Source of the DNA: Azadirachta indica
Lineage: Eukaryota > Streptophyta > Magnoliopsida > Sapindales > Meliaceae
Length of the DNA: 64,000 nt
NCBI GenBank assembly: GCA_022749755.1
Contig: CM040440.1
Span: 12,759,269-12,823,268 of the forward strand
Reading direction: 5' to 3'
The position numbers and the translations under genes were made by a program. The notes under the pieces were generated by a model that made no database searches, was not told the DNA's origin, and saw nothing but the letters and a program-made list of their open reading frames with translations. Within the stretch, counting starts at the first letter, position 1; every line of letters starts with the position of its first letter. Of this stretch, positions 48,580 to 59,783 are shown piece by piece.

Positions 48580-49620
48580 AAAAATGTGCAGCTGTAAAAA
48601 GTATTCTGATATGAGAAGACAAAATAATAGTGAGGAGACCATCAATTTAAGACCAAGACTTGAAGCAGAACCATGTGTATATTAAAAAAAAAAAAAGATA
48701 GTCCTCATCGATTGAATTAATAAAAACGAAAAAAGGGGAATCAAACAGGGCTATGTGTAGATTCAAATAATCTAGCTAAAGTGACCATAATGTCAATTCA
48801 ATTTAATAGACGTTTGATAAAATATATAAAAAAATGAATTTTTCAACACGCCCAAGAGTGTTTCCAAATAGGAAGAAAATACTTTTATTCATGTTTTTAA
48901 GTGCTTGACTATTATAAATAGAAAAACTTGTTAAAGAAAAATTGTACAATTGTAAAAAATTATTGCAATATGACATAGACAATTTAATAAGCAGACCATC
49001 AATTCAAGACAAGACCAAGACTTGAAGTAGGGTCACGTGTTGATTTAAGGAACTAAAAAGTTTCCTCATTGAATGAAGTAACCCAAAATAAGGAGAATCA
49101 AACTGGCCATGTGTAGATTCAAATGATCTAGAGTGACCATAATGTCAATTGCATTTAATAGACGTTTGACAAAGTATATAAAAAATAAATCTTTTAACAC
49201 ACTTAAGAGTGTTTTCTATAGAAGGAAAATGATTTTATTCTTGTTTTTTAGTGTTTGACTATTATAAATAAAAAGAGTTATTAAAGAAAAATTGTACAAT
49301 TATAAAAAAATAATTTCAACAAGACTAACCAAATAATAACAAGGAGACCATCAATTTAAGACCAAGACTTGAAGTAAGGTCATGTGTAGATCTAAGAAAA
49401 TAAAAAATTTCCTCATTGAATGAATTAACCAAAAGAAGGGGAATCAAATAGGATTGTAGATAGATTCAAATAATCTAAAGTGGCCGTAACGTCAATTGCA
49501 TTTAATAATAGATTTTTGATAAAGAATATAAAAAAATAAATTTTTTAACACGCTTAAGAGTCTTTTCTAATAGAAAGAAAATAATTTTATTATTCAATTT
49601 TGGTGCTTGACTATTATTCA
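48580..49620. repeat. ~355-bp tandem repeat, three copies
   Basis: The phrase GACCAAGACTTGAAG occurs at 48651, 49013 and 49360 (spacings 362 and 347). It is followed each time by (C)ATGTGTAGAT, a CTCATTGAATGAA-like run, GACCATAATGTCAATT, TTTAATAGACGTTTGA, AACAC...AAGAGTGTTTTC and TTGACTATTATAAATA. The copies are diverged by substitutions and small indels. No coding frame spans them. A fourth, eroded copy is near 53690-53850. Confidence 0.8.
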
Positions 49621-50479
49621 GAGATCAAGAAAAAGATTAAAAGTGCATAATAATCTGGGTAAGACTTCTAAGAAAGCTAGAAAATAGAGCAATTAGAAAG
49701 GATCTAGTAGTTGGAAAAGCTCCAATAAGTCATAAAATTGAAAGTATCCAATGTCATGATGGAAATTCATATCTGGGGCCAAACGCACGAAGATATTATT
49801 CAAGGACTTGTGTAAAATGTATCCAGAACTTTAGAGGCTTCGATAATAAAATATAGGGATTTGAATGATAAATTGCAGGAATAATTTCCGGATATGACAA
49901 ATAAAATCTATGAAAGAAGCGGCAAAACTATAATTCTATCAAGTTTCTTGCATTGGGCGATAAAAATAAGGGTCCTCACCGTAACTAACCATATATTGAA
50001 TCTGGTGACAATTTAGTGGCGTTAGTTGTAATTGCGATAGCCGGAAAATTTTTTGTAAAGGAAAAAATAAAAGAGAGAGGAAAAAGGAAATACTAGATCA
50101 AGGGCAGAGTTAAAACAACACTATGTTAGGATAGTGCGTAAAAGTAAAAATATTTTAATGAAAAAGAAAATATGTTTAATAAAACTAAATTAAATAAAAA
50201 GTTATTATATTTTAACATAAATGAATCATAAAAATATTTTGTTCTTATTTTAAAGACTTTTAAAGAAATATTTGATAAATTTTATTAAATAACTTAAATT
50301 TAAATGTTTGTAGTTTTTATGCTCAAATTAGGTTATTCGCTTTCATGAAATTTATTTAGTCATTCTTTGACTTTTCAACTGGGATATGATCAAACGATTT
50401 TTTTTTTTTAGTTAGAAATTTTATTATTCAATTGTGTTATTTTTTCAATTATGCTATTTAATTTTAATCATTAATTTTA
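49621..50479. other. unassigned, possible decayed coding fragment
   Basis: Between about 49740 and 50040 the plus strand can be read as short blocks such as KIESIQCHDGNSYLG and GDNLVALVVIAIAGKF, broken by stops. I do not recognise the family. No other feature. Confidence 0.25.
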
Positions 50480-53014
50480 GAGAAATTTACTAAACTATCC
50501 AAAATTAGAAAGACAATTTAAGATATGTCCAACAATAATTTTAAATTTCAAGATTATCCCCACAAAAATAGTTGGACGATTATACCCCTCTTCATCAAAA
50601 AACCCCAATCGCTCAAATTTTTATAGTCCAAGTAAACCATAATTTTATTTGAAAAAAGAACCCTACAAAGCCCTAACTTATGGACAAGATGGGTACTTAA
50701 TGGCAATGATGGGTATTTGACGGCAACAACAAGTACTTGGAAAAGGCAAGCAACAACAACATAGGAGATACACACAAGGTTGAGACTCAATCTCAGTTGG
50801 CAGGAAATCACTCTCAATCAATCATGACTCACTCTCGACCTATCTGGAATTACTCTTGATCGATTAAGAATGATTCTCGACCAATCAAGACTCACTTTTA
50901 ACAACTCGAAAGTGATCTCCATCGGAAATGCTAAGGTTGTTGATACATTCCCACGCATCTCACAAGTATACGGGGTCGTACAAGTAGTAAGTGGAAAGAA
51001 AGGGTTGGCGTATCCATGAGAACTAAGTTTTTGAATTTTTAAATTAAGTACTGCGCCTACGGTAGATTAATTTTATTTAGGCACTTAAAAATTGTAGGAG
51101 AAAACAAATATAATTAAAAATCACATAAAGGGCAACTAAATTGTTTAACAAAATTAAAAACTAACAAATTAAGTGATTAGAAAAAGAATGTGCAAAGATT
51201 GATATGAAAAATAGTCTTAGGATTTCGATTGTGCCTAACCTTACCATATCTCTACTAATTTCGCAATCTGCTAATTTTTTATTTTTGATACATTAATTAT
51301 AGGTTCTAAATAACTTTGTTCCCTCTCCCAAGTGTCGAGCTAAATTTATGATTAGTTAAATCAATCGATATCCCTATCTAACTGAATTAGCTTAGTGCTT
51401 TTTAAATCCAATATGTTATTAATTTTTAAAAATTAATTCACCTCTCAGTTCATTAAATCCTAAGTATTAATGTGATTACCTAGTCATTGATATTCTCCTG
51501 AACTCTCAATATACTAGATTAAGTTTTTCGAATCTTATGAATAATTTAAACTATCCCTAGGTTAAATTCATTCATGTTTGATCTAATAATTCATTAGCAT
51601 TAAGTGTAAGAAAAACCCAAATAATTAAAAATAAATAATAATAACAAATTCCTTCATTAGTTAAAACATAATAGGATTAGGTTACATTAAAATTGTAGAA
51701 CATAAAAATTTAGTCTGACATATCAACAATCAAATACAAATCAATAATAAAATTTATTATTCTTACAACAATTCAACAATAAAATAAAATAAATTCTAAA
51801 TCAAAAGTGAGAGTTTGAGAAAACAAATCTAACGATGAAGAGTCAAATCAATCTTTAAGTTTTCTTTTAAAGGCCTTCAAACGTGATTCTTCCCTTTTTT
51901 TCTCTAAAAACCCTTTTGTTCTTCTATATCTCTCTCTCTCTAAAAAGAAACCCTCCTTTATATTCTTAAATACCCCTTTTTATATGGTGGTTGAAGTCCT
52001 AAAATCAAGAAAACGTAGGACCAATTAAATTTAGCCACCAAAAGTTGATCCAAGGGCTGAATTTTCAATCCAAATTATTCTATAGCAGCGCGGCTGCGCC
52101 CTTGCTTCTGCCTAAGAGAAAGCCTCATGGTGCGGGCACGCTAAGTTTGGTGCTGTCGCGCCCTGAGTTCTGCCAATGGGCGCGCCATGCACCTAATCAT
52201 AAATAATTTCAATTGAGTCTTCTTATCTTTTCTCAATTACATCCCTAAATTTTTATATATTACATTTTGCTCACTTCAATCTTTACTTCTTGTGTTTAAA
52301 TGCTTGATTTTCTTACATTTTGGTCCTAATTTTTTATAACTTGTCTTTTTTATCTCGTTTTTGTGTCACTTATCACTTTGACTGTGATTTTCTTCATTTT
52401 TGTACAAAAACATCAAATTTCATCAAAACAATACTATTGCTTAAAAAATTATGCATATATTTAAGTTCGAAAGTAAAGAATAAGTGAGTAAACTACTCAA
52501 TTATTAGTTGTGACATATTCTTGACTAGTTTCACAACAGATCAAAAGTGAGTTCCTATCACAATAGAAACTTGTTATAAGTCACCTCAAATCTCAATACG
52601 ACCTTCAAATATTATTGAAATTCAAGAATCTAGTATAATATACACTCAAACGTGCAAACCAAGCCTCAATATATAGTTCTTACTAATTGCATTGACAAAA
52701 TCTTAAAAAAGAATACATTTTACAAATCCTCACATTTTTGACAATTTCAAACCAACAAAATTGAAAATTTTTACTTTAGAAGAATTATGACTGGATTGGG
52801 TGAAATTAGATTTAGGCTTTCGGAGAATTAAAAATGGGAGTTTATGGTTTATTAGACGAGTTGAAAAATAGGGAGATTGAGGAGAAAATATTGAGTTATT
52901 TGATGAAGGTGTAAAATTGTCCAACTTTGTTTTTTGAATAATTTTGAAATTAAAAGTAACTATGGCACATTTTTAAATTTCCTTTCTAGTTTTGGATATT
53001 TCAGTAAATTTTCC
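50480..53014. mobile_element. MULE-like element split by a solo LTR
   Basis: The left end (GAGAAATTTACTAAACTATC) and the reverse complement of the right end (GGAAAATTTACTGAAATATC) match over about 120 bp, including GTTGGAC(G/A)ATT and CTTCATCAAA. The flanks TTAATTTTA (50471-50479) and TTCATTTTG (53015-53023) agree at 7 of 9, which fits an eroded 9-bp MULE duplication. Without the 1,571 bp of LTR insertion and duplicated target the element is about 965 bp. It has no transposase. Confidence 0.72.
50941..52506 (-). mobile_element. Ty3/gypsy solo LTR nested in the MULE-like element
   Basis: Minus-strand LTR of 1,566 bp with a perfect 5-bp duplication GTTGT at 50936-50940 and 52507-52511. It is co-linear with the LTR at 61848-63482: the first block (GAGTAGTTTACTCACTTA on the minus strand), a GC island with GGCGCGCC (52088-52190), a TATA-like ATATAAAAAGGGG, and the closing block with a GTATACTTG-type run near 50970. 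The first base pair of the LTR has changed from TG to TA. With no internal sequence it is a solo LTR. Confidence 0.9.
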
Positions 53015-53883
53015 TTCATTTTGTCTTTTGTAAACATAGTCTTATTATTGCTCTAATTCATATTGTCCTTCTATTGATTTTGAATATAAATTATGTTTTC
53101 GATTATATTCAAGTAATGAATTTTAAAAATGCAGTGATCAAAATGTTTGATAACCATTTATTTTCATTTAGCGGCTATTTTTTTTAATCTCCAAAGAAAA
53201 ATACTGTAAGATTTAACGATTCTATTTGACAACAATTGAAGATTAAAAATTGAATATTACTACAAATCTAAAATTTCACCCCTAAAAGCATTTTGAACTT
53301 AATTACTGCACTTTAATTTAGACTCTACTTCAATTAATCATTTTAAAAAGTGTATGGTGTTAAATTATATTTAATCTGGAAAAGCATTGTTTTATTAGAC
53401 AATTTTTTAATAATATTTTTTTAAAAATTTACCTATTAAAATAATAATTTCATTTTCTATGTGGCACTTCTTATAGCCACACAATTACTTTTCCTAAGAA
53501 TATGATAATAAGTTACAACAAAGTCTACAACCTAGAAAAGTTTGTTAATATGACAAATATGAAAAGAAACTAAAGCTACCACTGTTATTGAGCAACTTAT
53601 TAAATTGTTTATACACCTATTTTTGTAGATAAGTTGTCAAACATGTTCATTGTTTTCCAAAGAATATGCTAGTAAGTCAAAGGGAGAATACTTGTAATTG
53701 TAAAAAATAATTTTAATAAAATAAATATGAAAAGATTTGAAAAAGATTGGCAATTTAAGACCAAGACTTAAAAGGTAAGCTAATTTTTAAGAGTGTTATT
53801 GTATAGGAAAAAATTTTATTTTGATCATGCTTAGGCTTTTCAACAGTGCTGCCATCAAATAAAAAGTGAAAATTTCAATTTTG
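53015..53883. other. spacer with a decayed copy of the 355-bp repeat
   Basis: AT-rich. Within 53690-53850 the order TTGTAAAAAATAATTT, AATTTAAGACCAAGACTT, AAGAGTGTTATT and TTTTATTTTGATCATGCTT follows the tandem repeat at 48580-49620. No gene. Confidence 0.45.
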
Positions 53884-54300
53884 ACCACTATCTATGCCCA
53901 GGTTTTAGAAATGATGACTATTCATAATTTTAATAAAAAATGACAGACTCAAATAAAATGGCCAACTTTAACAAAAACAATTATAATAACTTTTTGAGTT
54001 GCTCAGTAAATTTGAAAGTGACTTTTGAGTTTCTACAATAATGTTATAGTATTTTCAAGTAATATTAAATTGTATTTAAACTAGAAATTACTATAACGTC
54101 ACTATTGAGACTTGAAAGTGGTATAGCATAGTTTTTGAAACTGAAAAGTAACTTTTGAGTTACTGTAGTAACATGAAAGTTACTGTAAATATCTTTGTTA
54201 AAATTGGTTATAAGTGTATTGTCGATCATTTTTAATAAAATTATGAACACTGGTCATCTTTTAAAACTGGAAGTAACTATTAGTTACTATTAAAAATTTT
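53884..54300. mobile_element. fold-back (hairpin) MITE
   Basis: The left arm from about 53884 (TTTTAGAAATGATGACTATT, TCATAATTTTAATAAAAAATG, CCAACTTTAACAAA) is repeated inverted in the right arm ending near 54300. The arms are about 200 bp and meet near 54090-54105. Repeated GTAACTTTTGAGTTACTGTA-like words lie near the centre. No coding sequence. The ends are approximate. Confidence 0.65.
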
Positions 54301-54717
54301 CCAATAAAAAATCAACAAGATCATGTGGTTTTTAATTTGAAAACAAAAAGGCAAAAAAAGTTTCTTTAAGACAACAAGTCAATTGAAAGCTGGCTGCATT
54401 AATAAAAAAAATTTTGAAAATTAGTGAACAAAAAAGTTTATTTTATTTTGTCTACTAGAATCCGATCCACCATATCATAAAATTCGATCTAACCTAGATC
54501 CATTTTAAACATTAAATTAAAAATATTTAATTTTAATATTGATTATATTTCATTAACAAAGATATTCAAGAAAATAGTATATGATTTTTATAAATTTCCA
54601 AACAAACAATATTGATTATACATGACTTTTGAAATAGACTATTATAATTTAATGGTTCATTTCAAAAATTTATATATAATTGAACAAATTAGATGTTTCT
54701 TTCTTTGAGCCACAAGC
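54301..54717. other. AT-rich, no gene seen
   Basis: No supported feature. Confidence 0.4.
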
Positions 54718-55842
54718 CACTATTGTTTTAATATTGTTCATCAGGACTATTGGATTGCCTATGAAGATAATTGAATAGATATTTAAAAGGCACTATTGTT
54801 ATATTTTTAATATAATAGAAAGAATTGTCCTTAAGGAAATTTTTGCTCCTTTAGGACAATACCCGGTGCAAATATGTTTCTATAACAATATTCCTTTCAA
54901 AATACAATGGTTATTGGTTTTATAAGGGTACACTTCTAAATATAGGATCCTTGTACAACAAAAAATATTATTCTCTAAAGCTTTTAAACATTTATGGAAA
55001 ATCAACCATGTAGGAATAATTTTTTTTTTAATATTTGGTAATCAAAATATGGCCTCTATTTATTAGAATACATGTACCATTTCATTTGAAACATGTCTCC
55101 TTATAACACCATTTTATTTATAACTTTTATATACTTCTAAATATATTTTGAAATACTACGTATATTTATAAAATATACAACAATCCTCTTATATTTCAAA
55201 ATATATATAAGTTATTAAAGAATTTAGAATTCATTGCATATTTACTGGTACTTATTAGGTTATGAACCAGCTATTAAGCAACTAATCGTATCTTACAAGA
55301 ATTTGGTAAAATATATATTAGTTTCTATGAGCCAAAGTCTTTTGCCGTAAGCCAGAGGATTAGCTATCCACATTAAACTCTCACAATAAGTGTTGTTCTA
55401 CGATTTGGCACTTACATGGCCTTACTTTACTTGGAATTCTTGCCTTTTGTTCTACGCATAGTCCCCTCCCCCTCGACTTTTAAAATCACAAATCTCTCTA
55501 ATAGTTTTTGTTAAATCATTGGCCAAAATTAATTTTATATTGCCGCTTAAGTGATCACATCATGCCTTTTTTAAAACATTTCTTTTGATCTAAATAATAT
55601 AATGATAGAGATACATATTTTTTAGTTAAAAGCTTTTGATTAACACACTCCATCTCCACTAAAAGCAATTCAACATTAATATATCACTTTTCACTATTAC
55701 CTTTTTTAATACTGGCAGATTATCACATTTCATACTAATGGTGCATTTTAAATATTTATTCAATTATCTTTATAGGCAATCCAATAATCCGATTGAAGAC
55801 TATTAATATATTTATAATTTCTCAAAAAATATAACAATAGTG
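54718..55842. mobile_element. ~1.1-kb element with terminal inverted repeats
   Basis: Starts CACTATTGTT and ends AACAATAGTG. About 30 bases inside each end lies a longer match: ATTGGATTGCCTATGAAGAT at 54748-54767 against its near-exact reverse complement around 55775-55795, continuing into TAATTGAAT(A)GATATTTAAAA. No coding sequence inside. The CACTA-like ends suggest a non-autonomous CACTA element, but the flanking trinucleotides (AGC and CCT) do not agree. Confidence 0.5.
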
Positions 55843-57039
55843 CCTATAACTCATGAAATCATATTTCACATAATTTTTATTAAATATAAAAGGCTACCAT
55901 AAAACATATTTTGTTTAATATATAAAATAAGACTAATCTTCAAATTGATATATCTCATAATTAAACTAAGACTAATAAACAATAGTCTCTTTTATTTCAT
56001 TCATGCTAGAAACCAATTAACTATATATATTCTTAATTAATTTATAACCTTTGGAACTAGCATGCAAAATAAATTAAGGTCAAATATAATATATTAATAT
56101 AATTTAGAATCACACCAAGATTATAATGAATTATATATCATAAGACCTTCACAATAATATACAAAATATTATGCCCCATATGCTCAAAATAATGAATTAT
56201 ACAATAAAAACCTTTTTCGGCTATATTGAAAATAATCAAACATTATTCGGTCATATAGAAATTATTTAGTAAATTATTGGGGTCGAAGAATAATATTTCA
56301 GAAAAGTTGAGTCACATCCTTAATTATCTAAAGATTATCTCAAACATCATTAATTAATGCATAGACAAAGACTTCATAGATAATTTATAAATGCACTCAG
56401 ATGATATTAACCATGTTCTTCCTTTTGCCAGATTTTCTTAGGAATTCACACACACCCGACGTTTCCAAATGTTCTTATTCAATTCACACACAGTATTGCA
56501 ATTTTAGCACCCAAATCAGCATATGCCAAATAAATTAATAATCAAAGATATTCAATCATCACACAATTAGGCATCCACATTTTTTATTTTTCAAATATAA
56601 GTCCATATTGCAATACTCCTATTTTGACTTCTGCGAATTAATCAAATATTCAAGGAAACACATCTTATTCAATGTTCTTTTGTGTGTGAAATCGGTTAAC
56701 TAGAATCCAGACAATCTCGAACTCCTCTCTGGCGAGGTTTAAAATTAACCGAGTGCATCAACTCTGATTAAAGAACTAACCATTAATACTTGCAGCAAAC
56801 AACATTGCCATAAAAGAGAATGTAAATGATGCGCAATGTCCTTTCCTTATTCAGCGAACAAATCGCCATTGAATACTTCATGCCTTCTCCCAATTGGTGG
56901 CAGTTGCCTGATAACTTCCTGATTTTCATTCATAAAAATCCAGTGGTCTCTGGTTTCCTTCAGAGATAATAACTCTACTATTTTATTATTTCTTTTTCAG
57001 GGGTTGGGTTAAAGTTCTTCTACCTAATTGGATTGAGAG
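55843..57039. other. AT-rich, no gene seen
   Basis: No gene supported. A run near 56700-56760 is slightly GC-richer. A pyrimidine-rich stretch ending in CAG at 56998-57000 could be a 3' splice site before the ORF at 57040. Confidence 0.35.
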
Positions 57040-57336
57040 ATGCCAAACAATAATATGTGCCACTTAAATGCTGTCAGCAGTGATGTTTTGCTATGTGAGC
57101 TTGTTCCCTCAAATATCAAGAAGTGTTCTAATAACAAACTAAATGATATCAAGAGGAAACATCTAGTGAAAAAGGTAGATAATTTTCAACGCCCAAATCT
57201 TCTGTTGAAGAGGAAGAATAGAACTTTATTGTTGCACAATGTTGAGGCTGAAAATAATTGTAGGAGAAAAAAAATAAAAGAGATTTATACTATAGGCGAC
57301 GGTAGCAAGATAGAGCAAGATTTACTTCCTAATTGA
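57040..57336 (+). CDS. unrecognised basic protein ORF
   Basis: 98 codons from ATG to TGA. The product is Asn/Lys/Arg-rich, with basic clusters (KRKHLVKK, LLKRKN, NCRRKKIKE) that could act as nuclear-localisation signals. I do not recognise the family. About 200 bp further on, a possible donor CTGTAAGT at 57539-57546 and acceptor ATTATAG near 57667 could join it to the ORF at 57686, but a stop lies between, so a frame change or earlier splice would be needed. It may be a remnant of a nuclear or DNA-binding protein gene. Confidence that it is a real gene is low. Confidence 0.3.
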   Translation: MPNNNMCHLNAVSSDVLLCELVPSNIKKCSNNKLNDIKRKHLVKKVDNFQRPNLLLKRKNRTLLLHNVEAENNCRRKKIKEIYTIGDGSKIEQDLLPN

Positions 57337-57685
57337 AACCCAAGAAGCAGAACAGCATAGGTACTTAAATCGCAAGTTCATTTGCCAATAGAATCCCAAA
57401 AATGCATTAGCAAATTCTTTTATGAGACAGGAATTAGTCATATTGTTGGCAACAACTCAACCTTTAATCGAAGGAGGAACATGAGACCACTTCCAAAGCT
57501 GGTCGTTCTGTTGAATGGTACGTTAGTTATAAGATCATTTCTGTAAGTTCTTCATTAAATTTTATTATTAATCTAGATAATTAGTTGCAATACATTAAGT
57601 TAGAATTTACTATCCATTTCATTCCTTGTATATAAATGCAAGCGGTGAAAAATGTCTTGAATTATAGAAATTTGCCATTCATGTA

Positions 57686-57964
57686 TTGAGCCAAACTTGT
57701 GATGGTGCTTTAAGACACTGTTTCCAAAGGAGATTGGTCAAAACGCTACTCACGAACAGAGAATGGTGTTCAATAACAATGATTGAAGGACTTAACTTTT
57801 GTTTATTACAATATACGACAATAGAACTCAAATTCGGTGCATATAATAGTTTTGTGGTTGAAGAGACGAATCTAATAGATGATTGGATTGTCATTGGTGC
57901 ATTAGATATGTTGCCTTATCATATAATACTACATGAATTGATAGGTTTGGTTGCATTAAAGTAA
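57686..57964 (+). CDS. unrecognised ORF, possible exon
   Basis: 92 codons. The frame stays open upstream to the acceptor-like ATTATAG near 57667 and would add KFAIHV. It contains LRHCFQRRLVKTLLTNREWC and FVVEETNLIDDWIVIGALDM. Spacing is loosely reminiscent of plant B3-type DNA-binding domains, but key B3 signatures are not evident and I do not make that call. It may belong with the basic ORF at 57040. Confidence 0.25.
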   Translation: MSQTCDGALRHCFQRRLVKTLLTNREWCSITMIEGLNFCLLQYTTIELKFGAYNSFVVEETNLIDDWIVIGALDMLPYHIILHELIGLVALK

Positions 57965-58531
57965 TCATTGGTGCAAGATAAACTCTATAAACTAGATCTA
58001 GGTGTACAACAATATATCTAACTTATTCAATGTGTGGCATGCTAGCTTATGTTCAAAGTGGTTCTATATTGCGTATAAATCTTTACTTATAAGACATTGC
58101 TTTGGATGTCAACTGATGGTTGAAGAGTGTAAACCGATTTCTAATCTTTTATGATAAAGATCCTAGTAGTAACTTTGAACATAAGCTAGTAGTAAAGATT
58201 TTTCAAATTTTTTGTGGCATCTATCCTCTAGTAACTGTCATTGGGGTTTAAGATTTAGTATTTAAGTTCCTGAGAAAATACTTAGGGTTTAAGGTTTAGT
58301 ACGTAAATCCTCAAATAGAACTTTCAAAGGATCCATGTTTTCTATTTCCTAATTAGATGGGTCTTGGAGTAAATATAATTTCTTTTGAAATAAATGAGAA
58401 TGTTGTAATCTATTCATCTTGCAATTCATTATATTACAATTATTCTTAGATGCGGTTTTTGGAATGATTAGTTTCTTAGTCGAAACTTTTGGATTGATAA
58501 GTGCCATTTATCGTACATTACTTATCACTAA
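57965..58531. other. no gene seen
   Basis: No supported feature. The phrase (C)TTAGGGTTTAAG(G/A)TTTAGTA is repeated near 58243 and 58288. Confidence 0.35.
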
Positions 58532-58956
58532 GGATCCATTTGATGTATTTTTTCAAGTAGAGTTTTCTAAGATAGACCTTTTACTTGCAGAGTTTTTATA
58601 AAAAGTGGTTTTAATAAAAGTTTATTAATTGTTTTTATCACAAATAACTTTCAGAAAATATTGAGTAATTATTTTAATACACAAGTTTTTAATGCTTTAT
58701 TTTAAAAAGTTAACGTAAAATGTTTAAAATAAAATAATAATATTTTAGACAGTTGTATCTTTTAAAAAAATTTAGAAAACTCTATTGTTTAGATCTTAAT
58801 TTTCATATTTCTTGTAGTAGAAGGAAAATAATTTTCTTTTTTTAATTTTCAAAAGCTTTCTCCAGTGCTAGCTGAATGACATTTAAAAATTTGAAATGGA
58901 TTTTTAATATTAAAAAATCCCTTTTAGTCAGTTAAAAAGCCAAACTAAATAGGCAT
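58532..58956. mobile_element. MITE, family 1 copy b
   Basis: Aligns along its whole length with 46045-46468, in the same orientation. Shared blocks include AAAGTTTATTAAT, GAGTAATTA(C/T)TTTAATA, TTAACGTAAAAT/ATAACGTAAAAT, TATTTTAGACA and AATTTTCAAAA. Its ends are GGATCCATTTGATGTATT and AGCCAAACTAAATAGGCAT. It is more diverged from the terminal consensus than copy a. Confidence 0.7.
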
Positions 58957-59384
58957 TAAGTATAAACCCTCATAATTTACACATTGTAATTCCTTCTAGG
59001 GACTATGAATGAACTTCTAATTTGCTTTCCCTTTTTTATATTTTATCTCTCGAAAATACTCTAGTATTAATAGAATACATAAGCTAAAAATAATCGAGGG
59101 CTTAGTTATCTATAGCTAGAAAAGTAACTAATTTTGTCTTTTTTATAAAAAGAATAATCAAACCTTTCCTTAAGGTAATATGAGTAAAGGAATTAAATAA
59201 AAATAATAAAAATAATAATAAAAGGTATTCAAAAATAAATTCATTTACTACCAAATTCAAAAATAAAGATAGCTGTAGTTTGCAGTTTAGACAATTCACA
59301 TGATTTTCTAATAACCAGTTCAAGGTGTTTAGAATATTTTAGAAAAAGGTGCTCGCAACACTATTCAAATATTCATGTATAAAG
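58957..59384. other. no gene seen
   Basis: AT-rich. The minus frame at 59102-59323 is hydrophobic low complexity. It ends with the left target-site duplication (GTATAAAG, 59377-59384) of the next MITE. Confidence 0.35.
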
Positions 59385-59783
59385 CAGGGGTAGGCATGGT
59401 TTGATTCGGTCTAAATTTTGTTGAAATTGAACCGAACCAAAAATTTTCGAGTTTAAATCAAAATTGGACCGAATAAATAAAAACCTGTCGGTTTGGTTTG
59501 GCTTTTATTGTTTGATTTTTATTATTCCCAATTTTTCACTTGTTTCTTTAACTTTCTTAAAAATGATATCGTTTAACTCGCATAAAATGACGTCGTTTAT
59601 TATTTAACACTATTTCGGTCCAATTTTGAGTTTTTGTACTAAAACCAAAATTAAATTGAAAATCTCTTTTTTTTTACGAAAGAACTGAATTGGACTGAAT
59701 AACATACAAATTAGAATGAACCAATTAGTTTCGGTCCTATTCAATCTGGTTTTTCAAGTTTTAGTTATTTTTGCCCACCCCTA
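59385..59783. mobile_element. hAT-type MITE with 8-bp TSD
   Basis: 399 bp with terminal inverted repeats CAGGGGTAGGCA and TAGGGGTGGGCA (second read on the minus strand), and subterminal CGGTTTGGTT/GAACCGAACC words. The flanking 8-mers GTATAAAG (59377-59384) and ATATAAAC (59784-59791) match at 6 of 8. Ends and duplication length fit the hAT superfamily. No coding sequence. Confidence 0.8.

Noticed and set aside
57686..57964. B3 DNA-binding domain
   Set aside because: Only a loose resemblance in spacing. The defining B3 residues are not visible, so the ORF is left unassigned.
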